In this document: positions 16,692 through 24,673 of the stretch, piece after piece
Position numbering within the stretch: position 1 is the first letter of the stretch
How the letters are laid out: the number at the start of each line of letters is the position of its first letter
Assembly: GCA_019746135.1 (NCBI GenBank)
Contig: JAIESI010000069.1
Coordinates: 33,097-97,096 of the forward strand
Length of the DNA stretch: 64,000 nt
From: Xanthobacteraceae bacterium
GTDB lineage: Bacteria > Pseudomonadota > Alphaproteobacteria > Rhizobiales > Xanthobacteraceae
Direction: 5' to 3'
Position numbers and translations under genes: made by a program
The notes under the pieces: generated by a model
What the model was told of the DNA's origin: nothing
Databases searched by the model: none
The model's input: only the letters and a program-made list of their open reading frames with translations

Positions 16692-17195
16692 ATGCAGTCC
16701 GAATCCGCCCGCATGTCGAGCGCCGCCGAGGCGCGCTTCCGGATCGATGCGCCGAACTCGAAGCCGCGCGCGGTCAAGGTGATCGCGCTCGACCGGCCGA
16801 GCGAACGCGTGGTCAAGGAGCTGGCGCAACGGCAGTGGAATCGGGCGACCTTCTTCACCGCGTCGGCGTTCGGCAGCGCGCCGAAGCAGGGCGAGAGTTT
16901 CGCCGGCTGGCTCAGCGACCTTGCAGGCCGCACCAAGGACCTGATCGACGAGGTCAACAGCGCCGATCTGGTGGTGATGGTGGCCGCGGCCGGCGAAAGC
17001 GCGCAGGCCGCCTCGATCATCGGCGAGGCCTGCAGCGTCAAGCGGGTGACGACCACCGCGCTGGTGCTCGGCGGCAGCGCTTCCGACGAGGCGTTGTCGA
17101 AGACGCTTTCTCATTTGCGACCCTGGGCGCTGATGCTGGTGATCGCCAGCGCCGAGGAGTACATCGCCGACATGCTGACGGCGCTCAGAGCCTGA
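16692..17195 (+). CDS. Conserved protein co-encoded with the Rieske oxygenase, function unknown
   Basis: 167-residue soluble protein beginning one base after the oxygenase stop, which implies translational coupling. I do not recognise a named domain. It has a basic stretch (SKPRAVKVIALDRPSERVVKELAQ) followed by an alternating beta/alpha pattern with VVMVAAAGESAQAASIIGEAC near residues 97-117, reminiscent of a nucleotide- or sugar-phosphate-binding loop. The C-terminal part (LRPWALMLVIASAEEYIADML) looks like a final strand and helix. There is no signal peptide. A role in the oxygenase reaction or its regulation is inferred only from position. Confidence 0.75.
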   Translation: MQSESARMSSAAEARFRIDAPNSKPRAVKVIALDRPSERVVKELAQRQWNRATFFTASAFGSAPKQGESFAGWLSDLAGRTKDLIDEVNSADLVVMVAAAGESAQAASIIGEACSVKRVTTTALVLGGSASDEALSKTLSHLRPWALMLVIASAEEYIADMLTALRA

Positions 17196-17206
17196 CGGAG
17201 ACATTC

Positions 17207-17422
17207 ATGGCGAAGCGTTTTCTGATTGCAGCGAGTCTCGCCGTTGCCATGCTTGGCAGTGCGAACGCTCAGACCGTCTCGCGGGAGCAGAAGCAGGAAA
17301 CCTGCAACTTCGGCGCCGACAGCCAGAAGCTGACCGGCGCGAAGCGCAAGAGCTTCATCGCCAAGTGCATGTCGGACAAGGATTCGCCGCGCGGCAAGCC
17401 GACCGGCGCCGCGGCGCGGTAG
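17207..17422 (+). CDS. Small secreted PsiF-repeat protein
   Basis: 71-residue exported protein. ATG 17207 follows GACGGAGACATTC. The signal peptide MAKRFLIAASLAVAMLGSANA is followed by a mature part with the PsiF pattern: CNFGADSQKLTGAKRKSFIAKC, where two Cys about 22 residues apart flank KLTG-KRK-F. Family members are small periplasmic proteins of unknown activity, first noted as phosphate-starvation-inducible in enterobacteria. It sits 11 bp after the unknown gene and could be in the oxygenase transcript. Confidence 0.85.
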   Translation: MAKRFLIAASLAVAMLGSANAQTVSREQKQETCNFGADSQKLTGAKRKSFIAKCMSDKDSPRGKPTGAAAR

Positions 17423-17452
17423 TTTCAGATCAACAGTTGCGGAAGGTTGGCG

Positions 17453-17515
17453 CGGTCATTCCGGGGCGCGCCCGCCAGCGCGTGAACGCGCTTATGGCGG
17501 CGCCCCGGAGTGACA
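17453..17515. repeat. Palindromic repeat / two-way terminator-like hairpin
   Basis: TCATTCCGGGGCGC near 17456 is the inverse of GCGCCCCGGAGTGA ending near 17513, with an inner GCGCG-rich loop. It lies between convergent genes (PsiF-like and a TctC receptor) and is of the GTCATTCCGGGG type common in bradyrhizobia-like genomes. Confidence 0.7.
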
Positions 17516-17530
17516 GCGGAGAGCTGGACT

Positions 17531-18520
17531 TCAATTCGTCGGAACGAGATTGATGTCCTTGGCGAGCTTCACCGTCGACGTGATCTCGTTGTGGAAGAAC
17601 GTGGTGAACTCGTCGACGCCCATCGGCTTCGGCAGCACGCCAAGCTGCGTGAGGCGCTCCCGCACCGCCGGCACCGCAAGCGCCTTGTTGGTTTCGGCGT
17701 GCAGCCGCTCGACGATGGCGCGCGGGGTTTTCGCCGGAAACGCCAGCCCGCCCCAGAACAGATATTCGGCATCGGGGTAGCCCGCCTCGGCGACCGTCTG
17801 CACGTCCGGCAGCGCGGGCGCGCGCTGCGGCGTGCTGACGGCAAGGGCGACGATTTTGCCCTCGCGAATGTTGGGCAGCGCCGGCGTGATCGGCAGGTAG
17901 TAGAAGTCGACGCGCCCGGTCATCACCTCGGTGAACGCCTCGACCGGTCCGCGGAACGGGATGTGCTGGACGTTGATGCCGGTCGCAAGGCGCAACCGCT
18001 CCGCCGCCCAGTGCGAGGCCGAACCGAGGCCGGCGGACGCGAAGTTCAGCGCACCGGGCTTCGCCTTGGCCGCCGCAACAAGATCGGCAACGGACTTCCA
18101 GCCCTTTGACGGCGCGGCGACCAGCACGCTCGGCTGCACGCCGAACAGCGCCGCCGGCGCAAAATCGCGGAACGGATCGTAGGACAACGTCTTGTGCAGC
18201 ACGACGTAGGAGCTCTGCGACGACGTCAGCAGCAGCACGGTGTAGCCGTCGGGCTCGGCCTTCGCCACGGAGGCGGTGCCGATGGTCCCGCCGCCGCCCG
18301 GCCGGTTTTCCAATACGAAGCTCTGGCCGATCTGCTTCGACACCTGGTCGAGCACGATGCGGGCGATGGTGTCGCCGGCGTTGCCAGCCGAAACCGCGCT
18401 AATGGCGCTGATCGGCCGGCTCGGCCAGGTGTCCGCCACCGCGTCCACTGCCACCGCTTGGCTGAAGATCATGAGAACGGCGCTCGCCACAGCGCCGCGC
18501 AAGGCGCGCACTGACGTCAT
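17531..18520 (-). CDS. TctC/Bug-family periplasmic solute receptor 5
   Basis: 329-residue TctC receptor. The ATG at 18520 is preceded by GGAGGACAAC, preferred over upstream in-frame starts. The signal peptide runs to about AVAVDAVADTWPSRP. The first ligand-binding segment is atypical (ISAVSAGNAGDTIARIVLDQ), as in receptor 4, its closest relative here. ENRPGGGGTIG and EPDGYTVLLL are normal. It stands alone on the minus strand, downstream of the LysR gene at 18660-19541 by 139 bp and in the same direction, so the LysR protein may control it. The ligand is unknown. Confidence 0.92.
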   Translation of the reverse strand: MTSVRALRGAVASAVLMIFSQAVAVDAVADTWPSRPISAISAVSAGNAGDTIARIVLDQVSKQIGQSFVLENRPGGGGTIGTASVAKAEPDGYTVLLLTSSQSSYVVLHKTLSYDPFRDFAPAALFGVQPSVLVAAPSKGWKSVADLVAAAKAKPGALNFASAGLGSASHWAAERLRLATGINVQHIPFRGPVEAFTEVMTGRVDFYYLPITPALPNIREGKIVALAVSTPQRAPALPDVQTVAEAGYPDAEYLFWGGLAFPAKTPRAIVERLHAETNKALAVPAVRERLTQLGVLPKPMGVDEFTTFFHNEITSTVKLAKDINLVPTN

Positions 18521-18659
18521 GTTGTCCTCCCTGAGGTCGCGCCGAAGCTCTGACCGGCGTTCTGGTCGCGACAAAGCGCCGGTGGCGGGCCGCATCCCCG
18601 GAGGCCTGGCTCACCGGCTGCAACGGTCAGGATGATCCTGTTTGGCTAAGGCAGCAAGG

Positions 18660-19541
18660 CTATTGCCGTGCCGAAATACCGGCGGCCTGACCGATCCAGG
18701 CCCGGAATGCACGGAACGCCGCCTCGTCCTGGCGGCCCTCGCGCCAGACCAGATACCAGTGCTCGCCCTTGGACACCGACAGGGCGAAGGGCGCGACGAG
18801 CCGCCGCGCCTCGAGGTCATCGTCGACATAGGGGCTGACGCCGATCGCGACACCGACGCCGTCGGCCGCCGCCTGCAGCGCCTGGCCGTAGTATTCGAAC
18901 TCCGGGCCCTTGGCCCGCACCTTCGACAAGCCCGCCGCCTTGAACCATTGCGGCCATTCGTCCGCCGCGTGCGCGACGCGCAGCAGCGTCGCGTTGCGAA
19001 GATCGTCCGGCGTCTTCAACCGCTTCGCCAGCGCGGGCGTGCAGACCGGGGTGAAATCCGCGGCAAACAGTTTCTCCGAGGCAAAGCCGGGCCAGTCGCC
19101 TGAGCCGAGCCGGATGCCGCAGGTCCAGTCGTCGTTGTAGGGCACCGTCGCGCCGCCGGTGGCGAACCGCACCTCCACGTCCGGCGCCTGCTTCTGGAAA
19201 TCGGCGAGCCGCGGAATGAGCCAGCGCGTGGCGAACGTCGGCCCGACGCCGACGGTCAGCACACGCGAGCCCGCCATCGCGGTGACCTGGGCCGTGAGAT
19301 TGGCGAGCTGGTCGAAGATCGGCGAGAGCCCGGCCTGATAGGCGCGGCCCGCGGCCGTCAGACCCAACCGGTTGGCCTTGCGCTCGAACAGCGGCACGCC
19401 GAGCCGCTGCTCCAGAAGCTGCACCATCCGGCTGACCGCGGCCGGCGTGACGTGCAGTTCGCCCGCAGCCTTGGCGAAACTTTCGGCGCGCGCCGCCGCC
19501 TCGAACGCGCGGACGCCGTTCAGGAAAGGAAGCTTACGCAT
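18660..19541 (-). CDS. LysR-family transcriptional regulator (GcvA-like)
   Basis: 293-residue LysR regulator. The winged helix-turn-helix occupies residues 1-65 (FLNGVRAFEAAARAESFAKA, ELHVTPAAVSRMVQLLE, LGVPLFERKANRLGLT). The effector domain from about 90 (VLTVGVGPTFATRWLIPRL) is typical of the GcvA/AmpR-like branch. It is divergent from the TauE-type permease at 19715, with inverted repeats in the shared 173-bp region, and lies upstream of receptor 5. It likely responds to a pathway intermediate and controls one or both neighbours. Confidence 0.93.
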   Translation of the reverse strand: MRKLPFLNGVRAFEAAARAESFAKAAGELHVTPAAVSRMVQLLEQRLGVPLFERKANRLGLTAAGRAYQAGLSPIFDQLANLTAQVTAMAGSRVLTVGVGPTFATRWLIPRLADFQKQAPDVEVRFATGGATVPYNDDWTCGIRLGSGDWPGFASEKLFAADFTPVCTPALAKRLKTPDDLRNATLLRVAHAADEWPQWFKAAGLSKVRAKGPEFEYYGQALQAAADGVGVAIGVSPYVDDDLEARRLVAPFALSVSKGEHWYLVWREGRQDEAAFRAFRAWIGQAAGISARQ

Positions 19542-19563
19542 GGCTACGTCAGAAAAGCTTGGT

Positions 19564-19601
19564 CTGATTTAAGGGATCGGTGACGAAATACCACAAATCA
19601 G
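19564..19601. promoter_or_regulatory. Spaced inverted repeat in LysR/TauE divergent promoter
   Basis: CTGATTT (19564-19570) and AAATCAG (19595-19601) are perfect inverses 24 bp apart, and a second pair AACTGA (19640-19645) / TCAGTT (19664-19669) lies nearer the permease. Either could be a LysR binding site; binding is inferred. Confidence 0.4.
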
Positions 19602-19714
19602 GCTCGATATCCACGAGCCAGCCTATCCAGGATCAGGAAAACTGATGCTGAGACCTCGATAACTCAGTTTGTTCCGCGCCACGCGCCGGATCATTGAGAC
19701 GGCGGGAGATTGCC

Positions 19715-20473
19715 ATGACCCCGCTGCTTATTTCGATCCTTTGCCTTGCCATGGTCGGCACGTCGTTCCTCTCCGGCATCTTCGGCATGGCCGGCGGAAT
19801 GATCCTCGTCGGCATCCTGCTGGTCCTGATGCCGGTGCCCGAAGCGATGATGCTGCACGGCGTCACGCAGATGGCGTCGAACGGCTGGCGCGGCCTGCTG
19901 TGGTGGAAGCACGTCCGCTGGAGCGCGGTCGGCGCCTTTGTGATGGGCTGCACGCTTGCGCTCGTCGCGTGGTCGTTCACGCGCTACGTGCCGAGCCTGC
20001 CGGTCGCATTGCTCCTTCTCGGCGTGACGCCGTTCTTGGTGCGTCTGCTGCCGAAGAGCTACAGCCCCAATCCCGAAAGCCCGATGCAGGGCGCGCTCTA
20101 CGGTACGATGTGCATGACGCTGATCCTGCTGACAGGTGTTTCGGGCCCACTGGTCGACACGTTCTTCCTCGGCGGCAAGCTCGACCGCCGCGAGATCGTG
20201 GCCACCAAGGCGATGTGCCAGATCTTCGGCCATGCCGCGAAGCTGATCTACTTCGGTGCGCTGATCGACCAGGTGGGCTCGCTCGACCCGGTCGTCGCGG
20301 TGCTGGCGATCCTCAGTTCCATGGTCGGCACCACGCTGGCCAAGCGTGTGCTCGAAGCCATGAACGATCAGCAATACCGCAAATGGGCCAACGGCATCAT
20401 CGTCACCATCGCCGGCTACTATGTGCTGCACGGCAGCTACCTGCTGGTGATGACGCACGCCCTCGCACGCTGA
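19715..20473 (+). CDS. TauE/SafE-family membrane permease
   Basis: 252-residue integral membrane protein with about eight helices, of the TauE/SafE (DUF81) family that exports sulfite, sulfoacetate and related organic anions. The ATG at 19715 follows GGGAGATTGCC. The N-terminal family signature is FLSGIFGMAGGMILVGILL, with a second half starting near PMQGALYGTMCMTLILLTG. It is divergent from the LysR gene, which probably regulates it. It could expel an anionic product of the local catabolic enzymes. Confidence 0.9.
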   Translation: MTPLLISILCLAMVGTSFLSGIFGMAGGMILVGILLVLMPVPEAMMLHGVTQMASNGWRGLLWWKHVRWSAVGAFVMGCTLALVAWSFTRYVPSLPVALLLLGVTPFLVRLLPKSYSPNPESPMQGALYGTMCMTLILLTGVSGPLVDTFFLGGKLDRREIVATKAMCQIFGHAAKLIYFGALIDQVGSLDPVVAVLAILSSMVGTTLAKRVLEAMNDQQYRKWANGIIVTIAGYYVLHGSYLLVMTHALAR

Positions 20474-20484
20474 GCCAGATCGCT

Positions 20485-21333
20485 TCAGCGCTTGCGCTCG
20501 GTGAGCACGAGGTAGAGTGAGCTTGCGACGATGATCGCCATGCCGGCGACGCTCCAGAGCCCCGGCAGCTCGCCGAACACCAGATACCCGAGCAGCGCGG
20601 AATAGACGATGCGAGAGTAGTCGAGCGGGACCAGCGCCGTCACGTCGCCGAGCGTCCAGCCATGGGTGATCAGACCCTGCCCGGCAATGCCGAGAAAGCC
20701 GATCAGCACCAGCATGGCGAGCTCAGGCCCGGTGGGCGTGACCCAGAACCAGACGGTCGGGATCAGCGAGAACACCGCGTTGCTGATCGCGTAATAGAAC
20801 ATGATGGTGCGGGTCGGCTCGGTGGTCGCAAGCCGCTTGATGCAGATCACGACCAGCGCGCCGAACAGGGCACCGGCGGCGCCGACGAACGCGCCGGGAT
20901 CGAAACCTTCGGTGAACGGCTTTGCATAAAGCGCGATGCCGGCGAAACCGACCAGCGTGATCGCGGTGCGGCGGAAGCCCGCAAGCTCGCCGAGGAACGC
21001 CATCGCCAGCGGGATCATGAACAGCGGCCGCGAGAACTGCAGCGCCATCGCGTCCGCCAGCAGCATGTGGGTGATGGTCCAGAAGAAGCAGATGTTGCCG
21101 AGCGTGCCGATGATGCCGCGCACGGCGTGCATGCCGAGCCGCTTGGTGCGCAGCGGCTCCAGCGGATTGTGCATGAACATCGGCAGGACGAAGAGGAAGC
21201 CGACGATCTAACGGAAGAACAGGATCTCGATGGTGGGAATGCGCGAGCCGACCTGCTTGACCAGCATCGCCATCACGACCAGCGTGAAGGAACCGAGCGA
21301 CACCAGCGCCGCGCCGCGCGCGTTGCGGTCCAT
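20485..21333 (-). pseudogene. EamA/DMT-family exporter, broken by an in-frame amber codon
   Basis: Read on the minus strand from ATG 21333, this is a 282-codon drug/metabolite exporter with ten predicted helices. The frame is continuous except for TAG at codon 42 (complement of 21208-21210), between ...PTIEILFFR and IVGFLFVLPMFMHN. Both flanks clearly belong to the same protein and same frame, so this is a single nonsense change (CAG to TAG would explain it) or a base-call error. Translation from an internal ATG at 21180 would lack the first helix and part of the second. The family exports amino acids and other small metabolites. The IclR gene ends 46 bp upstream. Confidence 0.8.
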
Positions 21334-21379
21334 TGCCTCCCAGCGCGCGCGGATGCGCCCGTGCAATCCCGAGATCACG

Positions 21380-22183
21380 CTATCCCGCGATCCGCGTGCG
21401 ATGACCGAGCCGGGCCGAGATCGCCGCCGCCGTCTCGACAACGTGCGGCACGAACGTCGTCAGCGCCTTCCTTGACAGCCGGCTGACCGGGCCGGCGAGC
21501 CCGATCGCCGCCACCACCTCGCCCGCGTCGTTGCGCAGCGGCGCGGCGATGCAGCGCATGCCGAGCTCGCTCTCCTCGTCCTCGATGGCGCAGCCGCGGG
21601 CGCGGACGCCCTCGAGCACCTTCTTCAGCGCCAGCGGATCGGTGATGGTCTGCGGCGTGCGGGCGGCAAGCCCGTCGCGCACCACCTGCTCGACCACCTC
21701 CGGCGGCTGATAGGCGAGGATCACCTGCCCCTCCGCCGTGCAGTGGGCGGGCTTTCGCACGCCGACGTCGGAGCGCATGCGGATCGACTGGGTGCTCTCC
21801 AGGTTGAACACGTACATGATCTCGGTGCCGTCGAGGACGGCGAGATGCACCGTCTCGTTGACCTTCTCGCGCAGCTCCCGCAGCAGCGGCCGCGCCTCGT
21901 TGGACACGTTCATCCGCCGGCGCACCAGCGAGCCCAATCGGAACAGCGACAGCCCGAGGCGGTATTTGCCGGTATCCGGGTTCTGCTCGAGCATGCCGTC
22001 GGCGACGAGCGTCACGGCGAGGCGGTGCACTGTGCTCTTGGCGACGCCGAGGCGCTTGGCGAGATCGCTGATACCGATCTCCACCTGCTCTTCGGAAAAG
22101 GCCTTCAACAGCCGGATCGAGGTGGCGACCGACGACAGCCGGCTGCCGTCGGGGTTGCGGGGTGACATGCGAGGGGTCGGCAC
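21380..22183 (-). CDS. IclR-family transcriptional regulator
   Basis: 267-residue IclR regulator. The helix-turn-helix lies at about residues 15-75 (SVATSIRLLKAFSE, GISDLAKRLGVAKSTVHRLA). The effector domain follows (LREKVNETVHLAVLDGTEIMYV, HCTAEGQVILAY, ESELGMRCIAAPL). The start may be GTG 22183 or ATG 22168; neither has a strong ribosome site. It is divergent from the ferredoxin reductase at 22309 and probably represses or activates that operon and itself. IclR proteins often control aromatic-acid genes (PcaR, PobR, TphR), matching the catabolic neighbours. Confidence 0.93.
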   Translation of the reverse strand: MPTPRMSPRNPDGSRLSSVATSIRLLKAFSEEQVEIGISDLAKRLGVAKSTVHRLAVTLVADGMLEQNPDTGKYRLGLSLFRLGSLVRRRMNVSNEARPLLRELREKVNETVHLAVLDGTEIMYVFNLESTQSIRMRSDVGVRKPAHCTAEGQVILAYQPPEVVEQVVRDGLAARTPQTITDPLALKKVLEGVRARGCAIEDEESELGMRCIAAPLRNDAGEVVAAIGLAGPVSRLSRKALTTFVPHVVETAAAISARLGHRTRIAG

Positions 22184-22188
22184 GATAT

Positions 22189-22216
22189 GTTCCGCTCTAT
22201 GGACCGACGTTCCGCT
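22189..22216. promoter_or_regulatory. Two GTTCCGCT direct repeats, 20 bp apart
   Basis: GTTCCGCT occurs at 22189-22196 and 22209-22216, exactly 20 bp apart start to start, in the IclR/reductase divergent promoter. Each is followed by an imperfect inverse (GGACC, GGAC). Two-turn spacing on one DNA face fits cooperative binding of an IclR tetramer. The role is inferred. Confidence 0.5.
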
Positions 22217-22308
22217 GGACTGTAGAGCATTCCCAGGCGCGGTGAAAAGCGGCCCGCGCTAGAAAAGAGCCTCGACGAGGGCTTGGGACGGAAGGTTTGG
22301 CGGCGGGC

Positions 22309-23526
22309 ATGGCACGCAATATCGTGGTGATCGGCGGCGGCCCTGCCGCAGTGTTTGCGGCGCTGGAGGCGAAAAAGCGCGATTCCGCGGCCCAAGTGAC
22401 CCTCGTCACCGACGAGACCTGCGAACCCTACGAAAAGCCGCCGCTGTCGAAGGCCGTGCTGATCGGCAAAGCCAGGCCGGAGGACGCACCGATCGCCGGC
22501 CCCGGCGGGCTCGCCAAGCACGGCATCGCCGTGAAGGCCGGCACGCGCTGCACGGCGATCGACCGCGCGGCGCATCAGGTCGTCACCACCGGCGGTCCCC
22601 TCACCTACGATTCGCTCGTGATCGCCACCGGCTCGCTGATGCGGGAGCTGCCCTTGCTGCCGCCCGGCGTGCCGCGTGTGCATTACCTTCGCACCGAGGC
22701 CCATGCGCGCGCACTCAAGACCGAACTCGGCCTGTGCAAGCATCTGGTCGTGGTCGGCGCGGGGTTGATCGGGCTCGAAGTGGCCGCGTCGGCCGCCGAG
22801 CTCGGCATCGAGGTGAGGGTGATCGAGTTCGCGCCGCGTGTCATGGCGCGCGCCTGCGACGAGGACACCGGCGCGCTAATCCTTGCCGAGCATCAGCATC
22901 GCGGCGTCGAATTCGAGCTGTCGACGTCGGTGGTGCAGGCGACGCCGCAGCTCAACGGCAGCATTGCGCTCGAAACCAGCGAGGGCGACCTGTTCGTTGC
23001 TGACGTGGTCGTGGTCGGCACCGGCGTGAAGCCGGACGACACGCTTGCGGCGGCCGCGGGCCTCGACGTCGAGGACGGCATCGTCGTCGACGCGCAGTGC
23101 CGCACCTCCGATCCGGACATCTTCGCCGCCGGCGACTGCACGCGCTTTCCCGGGCCGCAGGGATTGGCCCGGCTGGAGAACTGGCGGCACGCCCAGGACC
23201 ACGGCGCGGCCGCGGGCCGCAATGCGGCGGGCGCGAGCGACAGCTACAACACCGTGCCGTCCTACTGGTCGGAGCAATACGATCTCTATATCCAGGGTGT
23301 CGGCTGGTTCGATCCTGCGGCGCACCGCGTTCGCCGGCCCCTGCCGGAGAAGAATGCGCTGATGCTCGAGGTCAAGGACGGCGCGATCAGCGCGGCGCTG
23401 GGCATCAACGTGCAGCGCGACTTGGCCGCGATCCGCCGGCTGATCGAGCGCAAGATCCCGGTCGATCCGGCGGCGCTTGCCGACCCGGCGCAGCCGTTCA
23501 ACGCCATGCTCAAAGCGAAAGCGTAA
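22309..23526 (+). CDS. FAD-dependent ferredoxin (rubredoxin-type) NAD(P)+ reductase
   Basis: 405-residue flavoprotein of the ferredoxin-reductase class used by Rieske oxygenases. FAD motif NIVVIGGGPAAVFAALEA starts at residue 4, EPYEKPPLSKAVL follows near 45, the NAD-binding VVVGAGLIGLEVAASAAELG is near 146-165, and DIFAAGDCTRFPG near 271 is the second FAD contact. The C-terminal reductase domain starts around 315. ATG 22309 is used; TTG 22297 is an alternative. It leads a tight operon with the PanB-like gene (3 bp away), a DUF7662 gene and a substrate-binding protein. It could reduce the Rieske ferredoxin at 14889. Confidence 0.92.
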   Translation: MARNIVVIGGGPAAVFAALEAKKRDSAAQVTLVTDETCEPYEKPPLSKAVLIGKARPEDAPIAGPGGLAKHGIAVKAGTRCTAIDRAAHQVVTTGGPLTYDSLVIATGSLMRELPLLPPGVPRVHYLRTEAHARALKTELGLCKHLVVVGAGLIGLEVAASAAELGIEVRVIEFAPRVMARACDEDTGALILAEHQHRGVEFELSTSVVQATPQLNGSIALETSEGDLFVADVVVVGTGVKPDDTLAAAAGLDVEDGIVVDAQCRTSDPDIFAAGDCTRFPGPQGLARLENWRHAQDHGAAAGRNAAGASDSYNTVPSYWSEQYDLYIQGVGWFDPAAHRVRRPLPEKNALMLEVKDGAISAALGINVQRDLAAIRRLIERKIPVDPAALADPAQPFNAMLKAKA

Positions 23527-23529
23527 CGA

Positions 23530-24339
23530 ATGTCCGAGAAAGTCACCATCGCCGCGCTTCAGCAGATGAAACGCGACGGGAAGAAAATCGCCGGCGTCGT
23601 CGCCTGGGACACGCCGATGGCGAGGATCGCCGATCTCGCCGGCGTCGATCTCATCTCGGTCGGCGACTCGGTCGGCGTCAACCTCTGGGGCCACGAGACG
23701 CCCCTTGAAGTGACGATGGACGAGATGCTGATCGTCTGCAAAGCGGTGCGCCGCGGCACCAAGCGGGCGCTGGTGAGTTGCGATCTGCCGTACGGCCCGG
23801 TGCAGCAAAACCCGAAGGCGGCGATCGAGGCGGCGCACCGTCTGATGGAGCAGGGCGGTGCCGACATGATCAAGGTCGACGCCGCCGCGGATTTTCCCGA
23901 GGCGGTGCGGGCGCTGATCGACGCGGGCGTTCCGGTGTTCGCGCAGTTCGGGCTGACGCCGCAGACCGCGCAGAAGTTCGGCATCCCCTACAGCGCGCAG
24001 AACTCGCCGCAGGCGCAGGCCGCCGCCGAAGCCGCGGACCGGCTGGTGGCGGAAGCGAAGATGCTCGAGCAGGCCGGCTCCTGCATGCTCGACTTCACCA
24101 ACTCCGGGCCGGTCGCGGGCGCGGCCGTAGCCAAAGCCGTGAAGATTCCGGTGATCGGCGGCTTCGGCGGCGGGCCGTGGCTCGACGGCCGGGTGCGGCT
24201 CGCGCACACCGCGATCGGCTATGCCGACAAGTGGCTCGAATCCAAGACCGAGACCTATGTGAACACGGCGGCCGCCGCGCTCGGCGCGTTCAAGGCGCTG
24301 ATCGAGGACGTCCGCGCCGGCCGGCAGATCAAGGGTTGA
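23530..24339 (+). CDS. PanB-like (ketopantoate hydroxymethyltransferase family) aldolase, altered active site
   Basis: 269-residue TIM-barrel protein of the PEP-mutase/ketopantoate hydroxymethyltransferase superfamily. Kept residues include Asp46 (VGDSVG), Asp85 (CDLPYG), Lys115 and GLTPQ at 141-145. Several PanB motifs differ: AWD for AYD, KVDAA for KIEGG (Asp117 for Glu), QFGLTPQ for H-GLTPQ (Gln139 for His), and LDFTNSGPVAG for LECVP, putting Asp188 where the catalytic Glu sits and adding residues. True PanB makes ketopantoate from 2-oxoisovalerate and methylene-tetrahydrofolate. Here an aldol or lyase step on another 2-oxo acid is more likely, given the catabolic operon and no panC nearby. 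It is cytoplasmic. Confidence 0.85.
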   Translation: MSEKVTIAALQQMKRDGKKIAGVVAWDTPMARIADLAGVDLISVGDSVGVNLWGHETPLEVTMDEMLIVCKAVRRGTKRALVSCDLPYGPVQQNPKAAIEAAHRLMEQGGADMIKVDAAADFPEAVRALIDAGVPVFAQFGLTPQTAQKFGIPYSAQNSPQAQAAAEAADRLVAEAKMLEQAGSCMLDFTNSGPVAGAAVAKAVKIPVIGGFGGGPWLDGRVRLAHTAIGYADKWLESKTETYVNTAAAALGAFKALIEDVRAGRQIKG

Positions 24340-24359
24340 GCGCAACTCGCGAAGCAGAA

Positions 24360-24653
24360 ATGGCGAAGCAGGACTACAGCACCTACGAGAACAAGTACGA
24401 GCCGCTCTACGACTACCTGATGAAGGAGACGCGGGCCGACTTCGTGCTGACGTTCGAGGAGATCGAGGAGATCATCGGCTTCGCCTTGCCGCGCGCGGCG
24501 CAGCGCGCCGAATGGTGGGACGACGACACGCCCGAGCACCCGCGCGATCAGGCGCAGGCCATCCATCAGGCCGGTTACGATTCCCGGCGGGCACCGGAGG
24601 GCGGCATGGTTCGGTTCCGAAGGCTGTCGACGCTGCCGCCGAGCGCCCGTTGA
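24360..24653 (+). CDS. DUF7662-type small protein
   Basis: 97-residue protein starting at ATG 24360, 20 bp after the PanB-like stop. The sequence fits the DUF7662 pattern: KYEPLYDYL near residue 12, LTFEEIEEIIGFALPRAA near 30-47, an aromatic/acidic EWWDDD, then AGYDSRR and a final MVRFRR. No activity is known for the family; the fold is thought to be small and soluble. It is the third gene of the reductase operon, and the next gene begins 20 bp later. Confidence 0.85.
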   Translation: MAKQDYSTYENKYEPLYDYLMKETRADFVLTFEEIEEIIGFALPRAAQRAEWWDDDTPEHPRDQAQAIHQAGYDSRRAPEGGMVRFRRLSTLPPSAR

Positions 24654-24673
24654 TCGACGTTGGGTCGGCCGCA

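Noticed and set aside
23530..24339. Annotation as a true pantothenate-pathway PanB
   Set aside because: Key motifs are altered and no pantothenate gene is adjacent, so the name would overstate the evidence.
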